DNA from: Lactifluus volemus
Taxonomy: Eukaryota; Basidiomycota; Agaricomycetes; Russulales; Russulaceae
Reading direction: 5' to 3'
NCBI GenBank assembly: GCA_022376515.1
Contig: WTXI01000044.1
Span: forward strand, 62,001 to 126,000
Length of the DNA: 64,000 nt
In this document: positions 33,205 through 46,700 of the stretch, piece by piece
Layout of the letters: each line of letters starts with the position of its first letter
Position numbering within the stretch: position 1 is the first letter of the stretch
The notes under the pieces: generated by a model
What the model was told of the DNA's origin: nothing
The model's database searches: none
The model's input: only the letters and a program-made list of their open reading frames with translations
Translations under genes and position numbers: made by a program

Positions 33205-36200
33205 TGTCCTCCGTCACCTCGGGCCTAACGTCACTTTGTGTGATCATTTGCGTCCCATCATTCCTCCCTCCATACCTCATTCCGTGATTTTTATGTGGAA
33301 TAAGACGAACAATCTGTTTTACGTTGGTCTTATCGTCAATGCCCCATCAATTTGTACATTCCTGCCCTTGGTTTAATTCTCGCCCCCACCACCACTTTGT
33401 TGCTTTGCTTCTTTTCCCACCGATTCTACGGATGTCGTTTGTACTCTGGATTGACTGCCTGGCTGCACGATGGATGGACTTGTACATTATTACAAAACCT
33501 ATGCTACTTATTATGCGCCGCGCCGCAAATCAATCAATCCTTCTTTCCCGAGCCTTTCTCTGTAACACATAACTTGCTTCCCACAGACTTGCCGTAGCAC
33601 GGACCGAAATCCGACCTCTTCCCACTCCCCTTGCCCCTTAATTTCCAGCGGAAATGTTATCCGCTTCATTGGACGCGCGACGTGAGAGGGGGGTCGTGTA
33701 AAAAGTGCCACACAGATTCAGACCAATCCACTCACCCGGCTAACCTCACTTCCGACATTCCCCAAACCCAATTTGGATGGGCTCGCCCTCGCGAAGAAAA
33801 AAAAACTGTGCTGCGGAACCCTGCACGTCGGCGTTTTCAATGATTGGGCCGCTTAGGAGCAAAGAGAAACACGGAACTTTACCTTTTTTCTTTTTTTTTT
33901 TTTCCCAGAAAGAGAAAGAGTCGGCGTTCAACGTTCAACAGTGGTGTATACGGGTCAAAGACACCACTTGCCCCCCCATTTTCTTTTTCTCGATTGTGTG
34001 TCTGTGTGTGTGAAAGAATGGACAGCTTTGCAGGGCGGCGCTTATATGGTTGCTGCCAAGTTAGCTTTTTTTTTTATAAAAAAAATGAAGAGAGCTGTCA
34101 AAAAGTCTCAACGCAACAAGGCAAAGCCAAGAGAATCAAAAAAAAACAAGAACAAGTTTTTCCGATTGGCACTTCCCCGGCGCCCGATGAAGAGGGTCCG
34201 ATGAGACGCACTTTTTCGGGCACAGCCCTCACGCGTCTAAGTTAATAGAATGTGTTTCTTGTGTCTCAGAAATAACAACTTACGATGGATGTGAATTGGA
34301 AATCGTAAAAGAGTCTCAAGTTGGTGGGGGGGGGGGTTTCTTTTTTTTCTAGTTTAACTGGGCAGGCCATATGTGGTCTCTACAATACAAATAAACTCGG
34401 GAGAAGCTAGTCAGATCATACTAAGCGCCCTGGTAAATCAACGCGTTCATACGTCATTTTTTGTACATCCCACAAAACCAAAACCCTCAACAGAAGACAC
34501 GTCTTTATTTCGCTTCTATTTTTTTTTAAATTATTTTTTTGACTACTTTGCTTTGTTCGGGTCGGGATTGCCCCTTGGAGATCAAAAAGTAAACGTTACA
34601 GCATGACGCGTTGCGTGCTTTTGAGTAAATTCTCATGAATTGATGGGAAAGGGGGGTTAAGACCCCCTCATATCCTACCTGCCTTGCCACGTACACGCAC
34701 AAAACACACCAGAAACCTCAGAATGAGCACATTTCGTATTTTATATCGGGTGTTTAGATGGGTGTACGACCGAACCGACAATATGTCGTCATTTCTTTGA
34801 ATCCCCGGCACGGTGACCGGCAGCAGAAGCCACAAGCATTCTTCTTCGTCTCGGATGCCCGCACCCGGCCCACCCTTACCCCATTATTGTGCAGCCGCTC
34901 TTTACGGGTTAGTCCATTGGAAAGGGGCTACTGTGGGACGGACGCTAGTTTAGCACAATGATCTGTCATCATCCGGTATGTGTGAGAGCAATCACCGGAC
35001 GCAATCGAAAGGAATTTGGTCCCCCCCCCGAGTAATAATAATAATATTATTATTATTTCATTTCCCACTTGGATAGGAGGTGGATATGACATCAACGACA
35101 GGGAAGATCGGTGCCTGTATTCATGCAACCGACCGCGACCGAACCGATCACTGTTGTTTGCGTTCCCTCCGTCGCAAAGAATGAGGGAAAGGAAGATGAA
35201 AAAAAAAAATGGGCGCATCCAAAAATTAATCATTGCGACTTCTAGCTAGTTCCGATTTTACCGATGAAAATGAGACGCCGCTCCGAGAGCGGCGTCCATC
35301 CAGATAACTAAAAGATGAGGGCAGAGAAGACAACCAAGGTATACAGGTATACGTACCCAGGTCAATCGGTGGTCATCAACTTGTCAAGGACTATTTTTCC
35401 GACGGAAGCATTTGCAGCGACTAGAAAAAAAAAAACGAACCCCCACCGTGGCGTTGGTGCCAAAAATCCAAACGCGAATGTGCTGAAAGCACACCTTCCG
35501 CCAACCTAGCCGGGTTTGTGGCGTAAGAAATGAGGAAGAACTGGAAAGGGGGGGGGATGGCGCATATTGAAATCAATCTCTCACACGCCTTTGTCTAACC
35601 CCATCGAATAACTCCGCGGTGGCCGGGGGATAGTGTACCATAGCCTGAGAGAACGTAGTACAGGGCCGTATAGGATCGAGAGGCAACAGTCAAAAAGAGG
35701 CGTGGGTAACAACGCGGGTGGGCTTTGGTCGAGACAGGATCCAAAGGCAGTGTAGTGGGCATCAGAGTTGCGTGTTCCACGGTTCTTTGTAAGCATCATA
35801 CACCTACAGTACCTACTTACCTACCTATCTCCCCTCTTGCCAGTGGTCGATGGGGTTTGGTGGGATGCCGAGTTGTCCGAGGCGAGAAGCAGGTTTTAGT
35901 TTAGATAGGCACTAGAGGTACTGTACGAGGGAGTTGCCTGGAGATATCCGGGACCGCCTGATGTGTGTGTGGGCAGATTCGGGATCTGTTGAGGAGGACG
36001 ACAACCAATATCTTCTGGCATCAAGATAGATTGATGGGTGACCTCGTGTGGGTAACCCATGGCGACGGTACCACTAAGCCAGATCCCTAGTGAGTCCGTG
36101 AGGATTGGGAGAGGGGTATCGGGTAGAATGAGGTGATGAAGGAAGGGAAAGGTAGAAATGTCGGCGAGGCGGGGGTAGGTTCGGAAAGAGGATCGGGAGA

Positions 36201-36398
36201 TTTGGGAGATTAGCGTTGGACGATTCTTGACAGTTACCACGTGGACGAGGATGACTGGTACAGTGTGTGAAATTTCCAAAAAGAGAATAAGACTTCTAAA
36301 TAGAGAACAAGACTTCCTCCTCACTCAAACCCCTTCCTCTCTCTCTCACTCTACCTCTACCTCTACCTCTACTCCTCCTCTCCCTCCTCCTCCTACTC
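33205..36398. other. 3.2-kb intergenic region, low complexity
   Basis: No convincing gene. Notable content: poly-A/T tracts (for example near 33888 and 34062), a poly-G run near 34325, poly-C at about 35021–35029 next to an AAT/ATT palindrome, and CT-rich repeats at 36332–36396 just before the next gene. Open frames of 60–140 codons near 33844 and 35896 (minus) show no domain. Confidence 0.5.
35034..35057. repeat. Perfect 24-bp palindrome, four AAT then four ATT
   Basis: Four AAT followed by four ATT gives a perfectly self-complementary 24-mer, directly after a C9 run. It could extrude as a cruciform. Probably a microsatellite product. Confidence 0.9.
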
Positions 36399-39300
36399 AT
36401 GCACCCTCTATCTAGACTCTCTCATATCCCTGCTTCATTTACACGCAACAAAAATTTGGATACCTCTCCATCCCACTCTGGAAACCATACATCAGATTCC
36501 TCCAGTGATTCAGCCATTCATGTCCATCGTGCACCCCTTGCGCAAATAGATCAACAACTCTTCAACCCCGCACCTACGGACATAATATCTCCCGCTCTCA
36601 CCCCCCTCTCGACCGCATCATTCGATTCTATCCCTCTCACGACTCGTACCTTTGGAAAATCCATGACGCCCAGACGTTCTTCGTATACGGCCGAGGACAT
36701 TCTCTACTCGGCTGGTAATGGCTCACAAAACTCTGTTCATCGTCGTTCTTCTCAGTACGTGTTCAAATTTACTTTCCCTCTCTCTCTCTTTTTTCCCTCC
36801 TCTCTCCAATTTGATTAGCTCTCGGTCTTCTTTTGACCCTCCGTCCGATCCTAGTAAACTTATCTTTTACCACGCGGACCTCATGGCCGTACCTACTCTA
36901 CCCCTACTTCGCACTCGGTCGATCTTTATGTGCTGCTTCCCAATCGGGTTTATTTTTCCCTCAATCTGCGTGGCCATCGCACGTCAGCCGCCCGTATGGC
37001 TGTAACAGTAATCCTGTGAACCTGTGAACCAGATCCTCGGTAGCTTCGCGCTTATTTCTATGCCCCTCCCTCCCCTCACTTGCCTCGACTTCCTTTCCTT
37101 TCCCTTCCCTGATTTCTTCCTCGGCCCCAGCCGTGCGCTCCATCTTCCTCCTCAAAATAAAATTAATACATTTCCCCTTTTCATAATATTCTTTTTATTT
37201 TATTTTATTTTTCTTTATTCACTTCTTCATCTCAACTTGTTACTCGGGCTCTGAATGCTAACCCCCCCCTCCTTCCGGCCCACCTTAGGTCTCGCACCAT
37301 CCCGACGGCACCTTATCCACCATCCAAGCCCACGCGGCGTCCTGCGCACACCCACACTCAATCCACGTCTTCTTTAATATCTACGCGCCGAGGCTCTCTT
37401 CCCGCTCTCCATTTACATTCCACTCCCTCTCTGTCCATCTCCCCACCCAACATGCAGGAAGACTCTGAAAATCTCAACGATGATGAATATTATGCCTTTC
37501 ACAGTTTGGCTACCTTTTCTTTTGGCTCCGCGACTGCTCATCGTCAATCTTACGACCCCGATATGCCCAGTCCGCTGTCCATCCAGGCCCCCAGTGATAG
37601 CAGTCACTCGCAAAGTACGACTAGTTCCGATCGCACCCCCCGTCCCTCCATCTCCCACACCCGTGGCCCCGATGATGACCGTGCCGGGGACGAATCCCGT
37701 CGCACTCGCGCTAAAATGCGCGCCATCGATGACGGTGGGCGCAGACCATCCCTTCCTACCAACCTCTACACTTCCGATCGTCCTAGTGCAGATAGCCTCC
37801 CCGGCCCCTCTTCTCGTCGCCGTCCACACGCTTCGGGAAGCGACTCTGACCCCACAGCGTCCAGTGGTGCCTCTGACGCTGACATTGACCCCGGAAGCGA
37901 GTCTGGTATGGTCGATACAGATGTCGAACTCGATGGTATCCCCGCCTATGCCTCACGGAATACCTTTGGCCTTAATCAGGTCCGCTCCACATACACTTTC
38001 GATTCGGGGCCCGAGTCTGATGGCGATGGCCTCCCTGGCACACAGGAGTGTGTAGAATGGTATATCGTAGATCCCAATGAGCGTCGCCAGGAGGCCGGCT
38101 CCCCCGTCATATTCGCAAGTGCAGGTAGCGACGACGATAATGACGACGACGACGACGCTGACTCTGATGTATCGGAAACCGGCACCCGCGGACTTGCGGC
38201 AATGCGCCGCAACAGCGTTGCCATTCGTATAGCTTCTGTTCGCGATCCTTCTTTTCACTCAACTGACACAGAACCTGCACAAACACGGACAAATATCCGG
38301 GAGCGCGAGGACAGCATCGCCACGGTGCGCCGTCCAAGCTATGATCTCGAGGCCGGGTCACACACGGCCTCCGGTTCCGACCGGGAGCAACAGCCTGCAT
38401 TACCACCTGCCAACTGGAGCATGTTTACAAATCCGTCCGGTGTCTCGCCACCAGACGATTCGGGCGAGCACGTATATCAAGGCATCGACCTCGATTACAT
38501 CATGAGCGTCGGTGGATCAGCGGTTCCGGGCTCCCGTCGTTCGTCACATTCATTCGTAGCGCCTCAGCCCTTGCCCTTGCCTCCATCGGGAAAGTCAAGG
38601 GACAAGGATAAGCGCAAGAAGGATAAAGGCAAGGTCAAGGGGGTCCTCGATGTAGCCGCGATGCAGGGCCTCATCGGTCAGCCCAACCCCCCGCCAAACC
38701 TGCTAGATGTTGCACCATGGGCCACCGACGCTGATGACATGACCGGTCCTCGTCGCCCTAGCACCGTGACCCTCGACGACTCATTTGCTGGGGGCCTTCG
38801 GCGCCTTGACCCTGACTACGCCATACGCCGCAACGAATGGTCCTTCATCCGTGAACTCGAGCGGATCGTTGTCCCTCCCCGCGATCCTGATCGCGGTCCG
38901 AGAACCTGGGATATTTGGCGCTGTGCTCAGATCGGCCAAATTCGCATAGAAAGAGCTGTCCTGCCGCCTTGTACGTATAGCTGTCTCATTCCAAACATAT
39001 TCTGATGTGAAGCGTCCTACGACAGCCGACCCAGAAAAGCCGAACCAACAGCGTCTCAATGCAGAGCATGACATCGACCCCGAATCGGCAAACATTCTCG
39101 GTGGGCCGACGACCGTCGTTCATCGTCACTCGAGGGCGCTCGCGTTCTCTATTTATCGCCATTACAACCTGAGAAACTCTCGCGCGCGAGAGAGCGGAAC
39201 CCGGAACAGTACGACGACGACGAGCAGCACGCGCCCCCGATCATCTACCGAAACTCGTGGTGGCACGTTCGTGATGCCGACGCATGATGGCATCCTTCTC

Positions 39301-40722
39301 GCAACGAAACGCGTCCAAGAGCACTTTACGTTTACCAAGAGTACTTCGAGACTGGACGCACACGGCTTGCTGCCAGAGGACGGCGGTGATGGCCGACGCG
39401 ACCCTCACTCCCGCCGCGCTCAGCAAGACCGGTCAGGGAATCCATCCCATCGTGATTCGCCTGGGAACCGCCAAATCGTCGACCTGAGCAGGTTTGAAGA
39501 CTTGGCCAATCAAGCCATGGGTCTGCGTCGGAGCCCATCAACCCGCACTGACAATTCTTCTACCGCTTTCGCCTCATCCTCGACATCTCACAAAGCTTCT
39601 TCTGCGTCTTCCGTCGGGACTTCCTCCTCACCAACCTCTCCTGTTTCTGAGCAACCGTTGATTTCTCAGGAGGAAGATAGTGACGGGGACCTTGTCAGTC
39701 CCGTTCCACGCACTTCCCACGCCGAGGCCTTCGCCACTCTTGATAACTATGCGATCGATCAACTCAAGAATGGACAGTTGCCTGCGGTGGCCACGAGGCG
39801 AACTCACGGCAGCTGGATTCAGCGCATCATTGGCCCACCGAGTAGCACGTCACGCATGCATTCACCCAACCTCTCCCCCATCAATCCCCCCTGGATGACG
39901 CTAGTATCACGCTCCATGCAGGAAGAGCAAGATCGTGCGATTCAGGGTCTCAGGTCGTCATTCAAGGACGTGGGGCTGGTCCCATCGTCTCGCTCCCATC
40001 GCGGTGCAGGGATTGGCCGCAAGGGCATGGGTAAGAACAAGGACATGCTCACGCAGGTGCCGGACGACTCGCTGTATATGCTTCTCCCCCTGTGGCCCCA
40101 CGAGACGGACCCCGCGAGCGCAGCGCGTGAGCGGAGTCAACGCTCCACCAAAGGCTCTGACCGCGAACAGAACTTGTACTTGCTTGTTTATTACGTGCCA
40201 TTTGACAAGCACGGTGAGGGCAGTCCCCCCAAGAAGCGCTCGCGCTCGCGCAAGGATGGTGATCGCGAGCGGCGCCATCCAATGCCGCTCTTCGATGTTC
40301 GACTCGGCTTCAAAGTCGTCGGCAGGCTCATCGCGCACGCTGACTTGAACGGCTCTGGCATCCGCCTGCCCGTCCGCGGGCTGTCGGTGACGGGCTCGTT
40401 GGCAGAAGCGGAGCTTGGCATTCCGTCCGCCTCGCTGCGCGACGTTCACTCGGATGACTTTATCATCGGTGCCTGTCTCGATCGCAGCGGGACTATCGAG
40501 TTTGTACCAGAAGGACTCGAGAAGCTCGGTTTGTGCGTCCCGCGTACTGAACCCCACATCAAACTTCACACGCACCCGGGCATGCAGACGGCTGACCCGG
40601 TGGAAGAAGAGGTGGTACCCCAACCACTTACCGCCATTGGGCGCGCAGCAGTTGAGATCGCATGGCTCGGCTGTATGGCTCTCACCACGTTCTATGGCCC
40701 CCCATCCAAGGATCGGGCTTGA
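36399..40722 (+). CDS. Large mostly disordered fungal protein of unknown function
   Basis: ATG 36399 opens exon 1 (to 36754); a short exon follows near 36820 (SRSSFDPPSDP), then a large exon from about 37291 to 38970 and a last exon from about 39026 to 40722. The last junction (LPP|SDPEKPNQQ, acceptor CGACAG) is in phase. The junction before the large exon I could not settle: the obvious donor at 36857 is out of phase, so a small exon may be missing. Most of the protein is low complexity: Ser/Pro/Arg, an acidic run (GSDDDNDDDDDADSD) and a Lys-rich run (KDKRKKDKGKVK). Folded islands include WSFIRELERIVVPPRDP with DIWRCAQIGQIRIERA, and a C-terminal block (LYMLLPLWPHETDP, LYLLVYYVPF, GFKVVGRLIAHADL, AAVEIAWLGCMAL) that looks like one domain. 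I do not recognise it. Confidence 0.7.
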
Positions 40723-43700
40723 ATTGTGCCCCTGTCCGTGGCTCCCCGCACCGGGTCTTCCTTCCCCGGGTTGGTGTTTTTGGGAATGCATTTTTGACTT
40801 TTTTTGGTGTTTATCTATTATTTTTTTTTCTTTGCTCTCCCCGCCAGCTACCAGACAGACGTCTCTTCGCTTGTGTGCGTGCGGATGCCGAAAATCGTTC
40901 TTCTATGTTCACTTAGTTTATTCTCTCTCCCCTCAATTTGACCAAACAGACCCGCAGACTGCTGCTATACCCCAACCCGTATCCGGAGTGTAACAACGAC
41001 ATTTTTTTTTTTTTGAATCACCCCCCCCCCTCCGCAGTCTGTATATATCTATACGTTTTGTGTGGCTTTTGTCATCGCATCACCGGCTCTCTTCTCTATC
41101 TATCTCTCTCTCCCCTCTGTATTTCCTCTCAGATTGTTTACCGCAATGTGTTTTTTTTTGTCCTAGCTATGTAGTACCTGGACCCAATTCATAATCTGAC
41201 CAACTGTACGCGACCGGAACTGGACGCTCGCTTATACTGAACGATCTCGATGACCAGCCCCCGGAAGTCTCAGATTTCCGGCTTTTGTTTTTGGCGCGAC
41301 TCATCGGCTCCCCCTGCTTTTTCCCCACACAAATCCCAAACTCCCGCTATTTTATTTTTTGCTTTTGACTCATTTTTACGTCTTGAATTTACTTTTTGTG
41401 GACTAGTCGCTTTGGCTAAACACCCCCGGCTGATTTTTTTTTTTCTCATTTGCTAATCGAAGGGGGGGGAAGACGGACCAAGAAGGGTACTCGGAGTTAA
41501 GATTGGGCCCAAAGTCACGGTTTCTCACCACAAGTGGATCTCGACTACTCTCCGGTATGGCTTTTATCCCGAGTTCCTGAAAAAGAATGGGAACCAGGCC
41601 TGTAAACCCTTCGTTCTTCCTCCCCAAACTTGTCACCAAGGAAAAAAATAAAAATAAAAGGGAAAAGTGATCGATGGGGAACATGGGGTTAAGCCGCCCG
41701 CGCTTCCCTTTTTTTTTTTTTTCATCTTTCGTTTCTCCGTAAATGGATTTGGGTGGATGGATTGTTGATGCGCTCGTTTTTTGAAAGGGGCGTCATCACG
41801 AGTACGTACGTTACTGGTAACTAACTTTTGATTTACTGTCAATGCCAAAACTGGTTGCAGCAGCAAGGGGGGGGGGGGGCTGTACAACTGTATGACTGAC
41901 TAGTTACTAGCTTATCAAAAAGAGAAAACCAAGGACAGTTATCCTTGTCCCCCTCGGTTTTGTTCGGCACCGAGACCGCCATCACTGGAGCTTTTTGCCA
42001 GCTTCTTTTCCCCGGCGGCGGCGGCGGCTCCCTGTTTTTAGGACACTTCCCCCCCTTCGATCAAGGGTCTCTCCGATGGTTCTTCGGGATGTCCGTCCCG
42101 GCGGAAGTCTGACTGACACGTTGTAGTAGCAGGACAGGCCCTTCGGACTTTTTTTGTTGGGACTCCACTCACTTGACCTCCCGGAAAATCCTTCCCGCGC
42201 TAGATCGGCAGGAAAAAAGCAAAATAGCCAAGTTGATTATCAAAGAGGGGCGGAGGGGGTGAGCTGATTCTGGGCTTCGAATTTCTTTACAAGTTATTTC
42301 TGAGAGGTTTCAGCCTCATTTTTTTTTTTTTTCCATTTTCTTTTTTACCCCGATGTCACGCAGGTGTGAGACGGTAATTGTACTGTATCACCTGCTGAGT
42401 GGTACAGTGTCTTATTTTTTGAGGGTGCTTTCTCGCTCCAGGTGGGACGGGGATAGACTCGGGACACCGGGGATTTTTCCTTTCTTTTCATTTTGCGTCT
42501 TCCTTTTGTCCCTCTTCACCCTCTCCAGATAGCAGTGGGCCTGGAGGTCCAATCGGTCGGTTGGCAGCGTACGGATGCAACTAACTGCCTCTATCTCGTA
42601 CGTTGCGCAATCTCGTGGGTCACCTCTCATCTTCGTGCAACTTCTCCCCTTCCACTCGCGGTACAAGAAACACAACATGAAGCCGTCTGTTCGTCTTTGT
42701 TCATCTAGTACTGGGTCAATTTCACTACTTCCCTTCCCCCCCTCCTCTCCGTGTTTATCTGAAACAAGGTTTCGATCATCCTGATGCATACCATGCCGTG
42801 CGTGCGTGCATACATGCGCGAAGAGCAAACTACACCTTTCACATCGTTCACCCGGCAAAGTTTTTGGTTTGAGGGGGATCGTGAACGTGAACGGAGATGA
42901 GAGACCTCGACCTTGTCTTCGATCTTTGCACCGATCACCTCGCCTTGGTACTCCGCGGGCGTTCATACCGACATCGCTCATCGGCCTTCTTGCGGTGATG
43001 AGGGACCCCTTATCGAATGAGAGCAGGGAAAATCCCGGGACCCTGACAGGGGTTGCAGCACGGCAAACTTGAACATGGTGTCATCATAGGTTTTGCAACT
43101 TCTGTGCTGTTGCAAGACTTTGCACCTTCGGCTCCATCGATCACGACGCTTCATATGCTGCAGAGTCTAATCTACCTTAAATGATGATCTTTTGCGGCTG
43201 CTCGGGCTAGGGATCCCTCTCCTGTCGCTGGCTGGACCAATGGAATACAGACGCCCTCCGAATAGTGGCGAGGCCGCTTACCTGGCATTGTTTGCATGTA
43301 CTCTATCGGTTGGATCAAGTACCGCGGCCGTAACGAGCTTGATCAAGTCGAACAAGAAGACTCAGGGTTGCGTCACACTGGCCAGTTTGCCACTGACTTT
43401 GACACCTCAAATGCCGCACCGCGCTCGGGCTTTTTCTAGGCCTTTTCCCATTTCCCGTAGATGGATGATCGACCGTAACTTTCTTCTGATTGCAAACTTC
43501 CAATCACTCAGGTGGTTCGCCATCGGTCCAAACGGACCCATGTGAGAGTTGGTGGGGTTAGCTCCCATGTGGTGCCAGTGGAGGAATGCAATCTTTGGTT
43601 GATGGTGGCGTTGTCAAGCTGATAGGAATATGTATTTTTGTGTTCCATGGCCAATTGTGACTCATCAAAGGTTGGCAGGTTCCCTTCGATGCACATGCAC

Positions 43701-46700
43701 ATGCACCATGCTGTGACCAGTATAGTTGACATGACAAATGTTTTAAGATTCCAGGCATCCGCAGAGACAGTTCCGTGGATCCAGGATCACCCCAGTATGT
43801 CCGTGAGATGCGTGGGGCGCATCGCGCATTAAATTGAGGATCAATTGAATACAGTGCTGCACGTTGCAGAATGACCCGATGTCGGATGACCAAGTCACAA
43901 CAATCTCGCTTGAAGAGCGGAGCGTGTTGTACAAACAGGTACAGACAATCTCATCCCCGTTGCCTTCTAAACCAGTCCGAATGTGTTCTTTCTCTCGCAC
44001 ATTTCATTTTGCGGATATTATATTATAGCTGTCGGGGCGACGCGTGCCAGTGCGGCTGCATGGGTGGGGAAGTGGCAGAAATGATTGAATGCCGTCATGT
44101 TGCTGGGAAAGGGCCCGGGTCGCATATCCCTTTTGAGCCACTCCTTCCAACCTTGGACCATTACAACAATACGGAACGTAAGTCAACAAAGGGGGAGGAC
44201 GTTTAACTTTTTCACGGCGCCGGCGGGTTGGGTTGCAGGGGTGCTTGGAGTGCTTATTACCCCTTTCCTTTCTTTCGTTTTTGGCCAAAGAATCATGTTG
44301 AATTCTCCGGTCCGATCCGAGAAAAAACATTTTCCCCCAAGCAGCGCGATGGAGGGAAGGAGGTTTTATTTTTCCCTGTTGGCTCCAACGAGACCAGAGC
44401 CAGCCCGGCCTGAAAGGCCTTCCCGCGCCCTGGCACGGTAAATTGTATCAAGCATGCGCGGAGCGGGGCGCGCGATATTTTGACTTCAAGGTACCAAAAA
44501 AAAAAAACGTGTTTACCTCTCTGAGACCGCAAGGCACTCATGTGCTCTCTCTCTCTCTCAACACATCTAACTTACCACTTCGGCGGCCGCTGTGCCGAGA
44601 CATTTCATCAGTTTCAGTTCACAAAAATGGGTAATCGGAAAAGAGAAAAGGAGTCGCCAGGTGGTCCTCACCTCCACCCGTACTGTGTATGCACGCGGCG
44701 GGCGCTCCATTAAAATGAACTTTGAACCTCGTCGGTAAGTTTCTGACCGTGGCGCAGGGCGCAAAGGCCCGAATCGTCGCTGTGTTGCCGTGTGGTATGC
44801 ACGATATGAGCGGTCCGCTTAGAGTCTCAAATTTGTCCTCACATGCGCGCAGCGCCCGTCGATTCCTATGTATGGCGCTACCTTTGTAGAATCGTGTGCA
44901 TGTTGGAGAAATGATGAGCTGGAAAGGATTTCGGTTGGTGCCACATTAAATTTTTTGTTGTTACGTATTCTACCACAGGCTTGATGCGATGCATCGATGA
45001 TGCCTTGTGTACGTGAGAAAAGAAAGAGGAAATCCAGTCAGACGTCAAGTTATTTGACAAATATGAGGTGATACAGGTACGACGACGTATGGCCGAGGAA
45101 GCGACGGGTCACCAGTCACCGCACAGTGGCGACCAATTAGACTTGGTAGGCATTTTGTTTTTGCGCGCTTTCTCTTGCGGCGACTGGCCAAGGTTGCCAT
45201 TTTATCGCAAAAGCATGACTCCGGATCTGTTCCTGTGGGGACCGCATGCGCTTCGAAACTTGGGTATCCCCCCTCAGCTGACCGCGTTATCGTATCGTAT
45301 CTGATCACGCTTAGGAAGGCTTCCGAATCCTTCATTGGCAAAACGTAGTAGATGAGTAGGTGAGGTCGTCTGATCTGGGTGGCGTGGCGCTCAGGAAGAA
45401 GGATTACAGTTCACAGGAGCGGCGTGGGTATTCCGAGGGTATCGGAGGGTTAAGCCAGACTTCAAATAAGAAAAAAAAAACTAGAGTTTCTGGAGTATTT
45501 CGAAGCAGTTGGTGACGCCGTGCCTGATCGGCGGAGACAATAACTTGAATCCTGCGAGCGCATAAATCCGAGTAGACATACCGTTGGGATAAGGTCATCA
45601 CAAAGTGAACACTGCTCTGAGTAAGGAAGTCTAGTGAGAGATAGGCATCGTTCGCCGGTGATAGGTTTCTGAGAGGCTGGAAGTGTGGCATGCACCGTGA
45701 ATGGCATGCCAGTGGATGACTCGAATGCATGGAGCGCTCATGCGCGGCTGGGTAGCACTCACGGCGGTCATGCGTACGGCACACAAGACGAAATACTAGC
45801 AGCCGCGCTGCATATAGCACAGTCCCTGGACCAGTTCGAAAGAAGGATAGTTACCCGAAGTGGGTAACTTTACTGAAAGCCCCTGTTGCAACCAAGGTTT
45901 TATTTCATAGTTGAGGAAGCGAATCCTGAGCAAGATGACAAAGGGGGGAGGAATTTTCAGGGTAACCCGGTAGGTGGTCGTTTCCAGATACGTCTTCGAG
46001 CCCCCCAAAGTCCAAGAGAGGCTAGTCAAATGTAACTTGGTAGCCTGTAGGTCAAACCAACGAAGCATATGTCGTAATCGTTATTTGAAAGACTCGGAGG
46101 TTTCCGAGTCTGACCGCGGCCGCGCATCTTGCTAACTTTGGGCTCTCACGTAACTGGAGCCCGTCTCAAAGTTGAAACGGCGTTGAAGATCCTCCATCTA
46201 AGTAAGACCCAGATTTACAGAGTAGTGTGACCAAAACTTGTGATTTAACCACACTCTTTTGCATACACTAACGATTCTTAGAAAGACACACCCTTTCCTC
46301 TCGGTGCCGGGAAGGCATCCATGTCTCGCAGTTGTTCGCTCACAACCTCGCCAAGTTGTTGTGGTAGAAGTTTGTTGGTCAAGGTTACGTGCAAAGTAGC
46401 AATATTGGGTGTTAAGGTACCTGATTCCACATCCACCACAGACTCGGGGGAGCAATGAGTTTGTAATGTTGCTGGGTGTGGAAATTTGTAGAAACCAGCA
46501 GGAGTTTCCACTGGCACTGTAGTAATGCAAGGGATGGTCATTTCCAAGTCGTCCAAACGCTGGAGGTTGATAGCTTCTCGAGGATGGGGGAATTCGGGTT
46601 GGTTTGTGGAACGCCCAATCGCTCTACTAGTACCGACTCTCGAAAACTGTTCGAGAGCACGTGGACAGCTGAGTCAGAGATGCCGAATATGAGTGCAATC

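Noticed and set aside
42412..42981. 189-codon minus-strand frame
   Set aside because: No domain, odd mixed composition, no splice partners; likely chance in a GC-balanced stretch.
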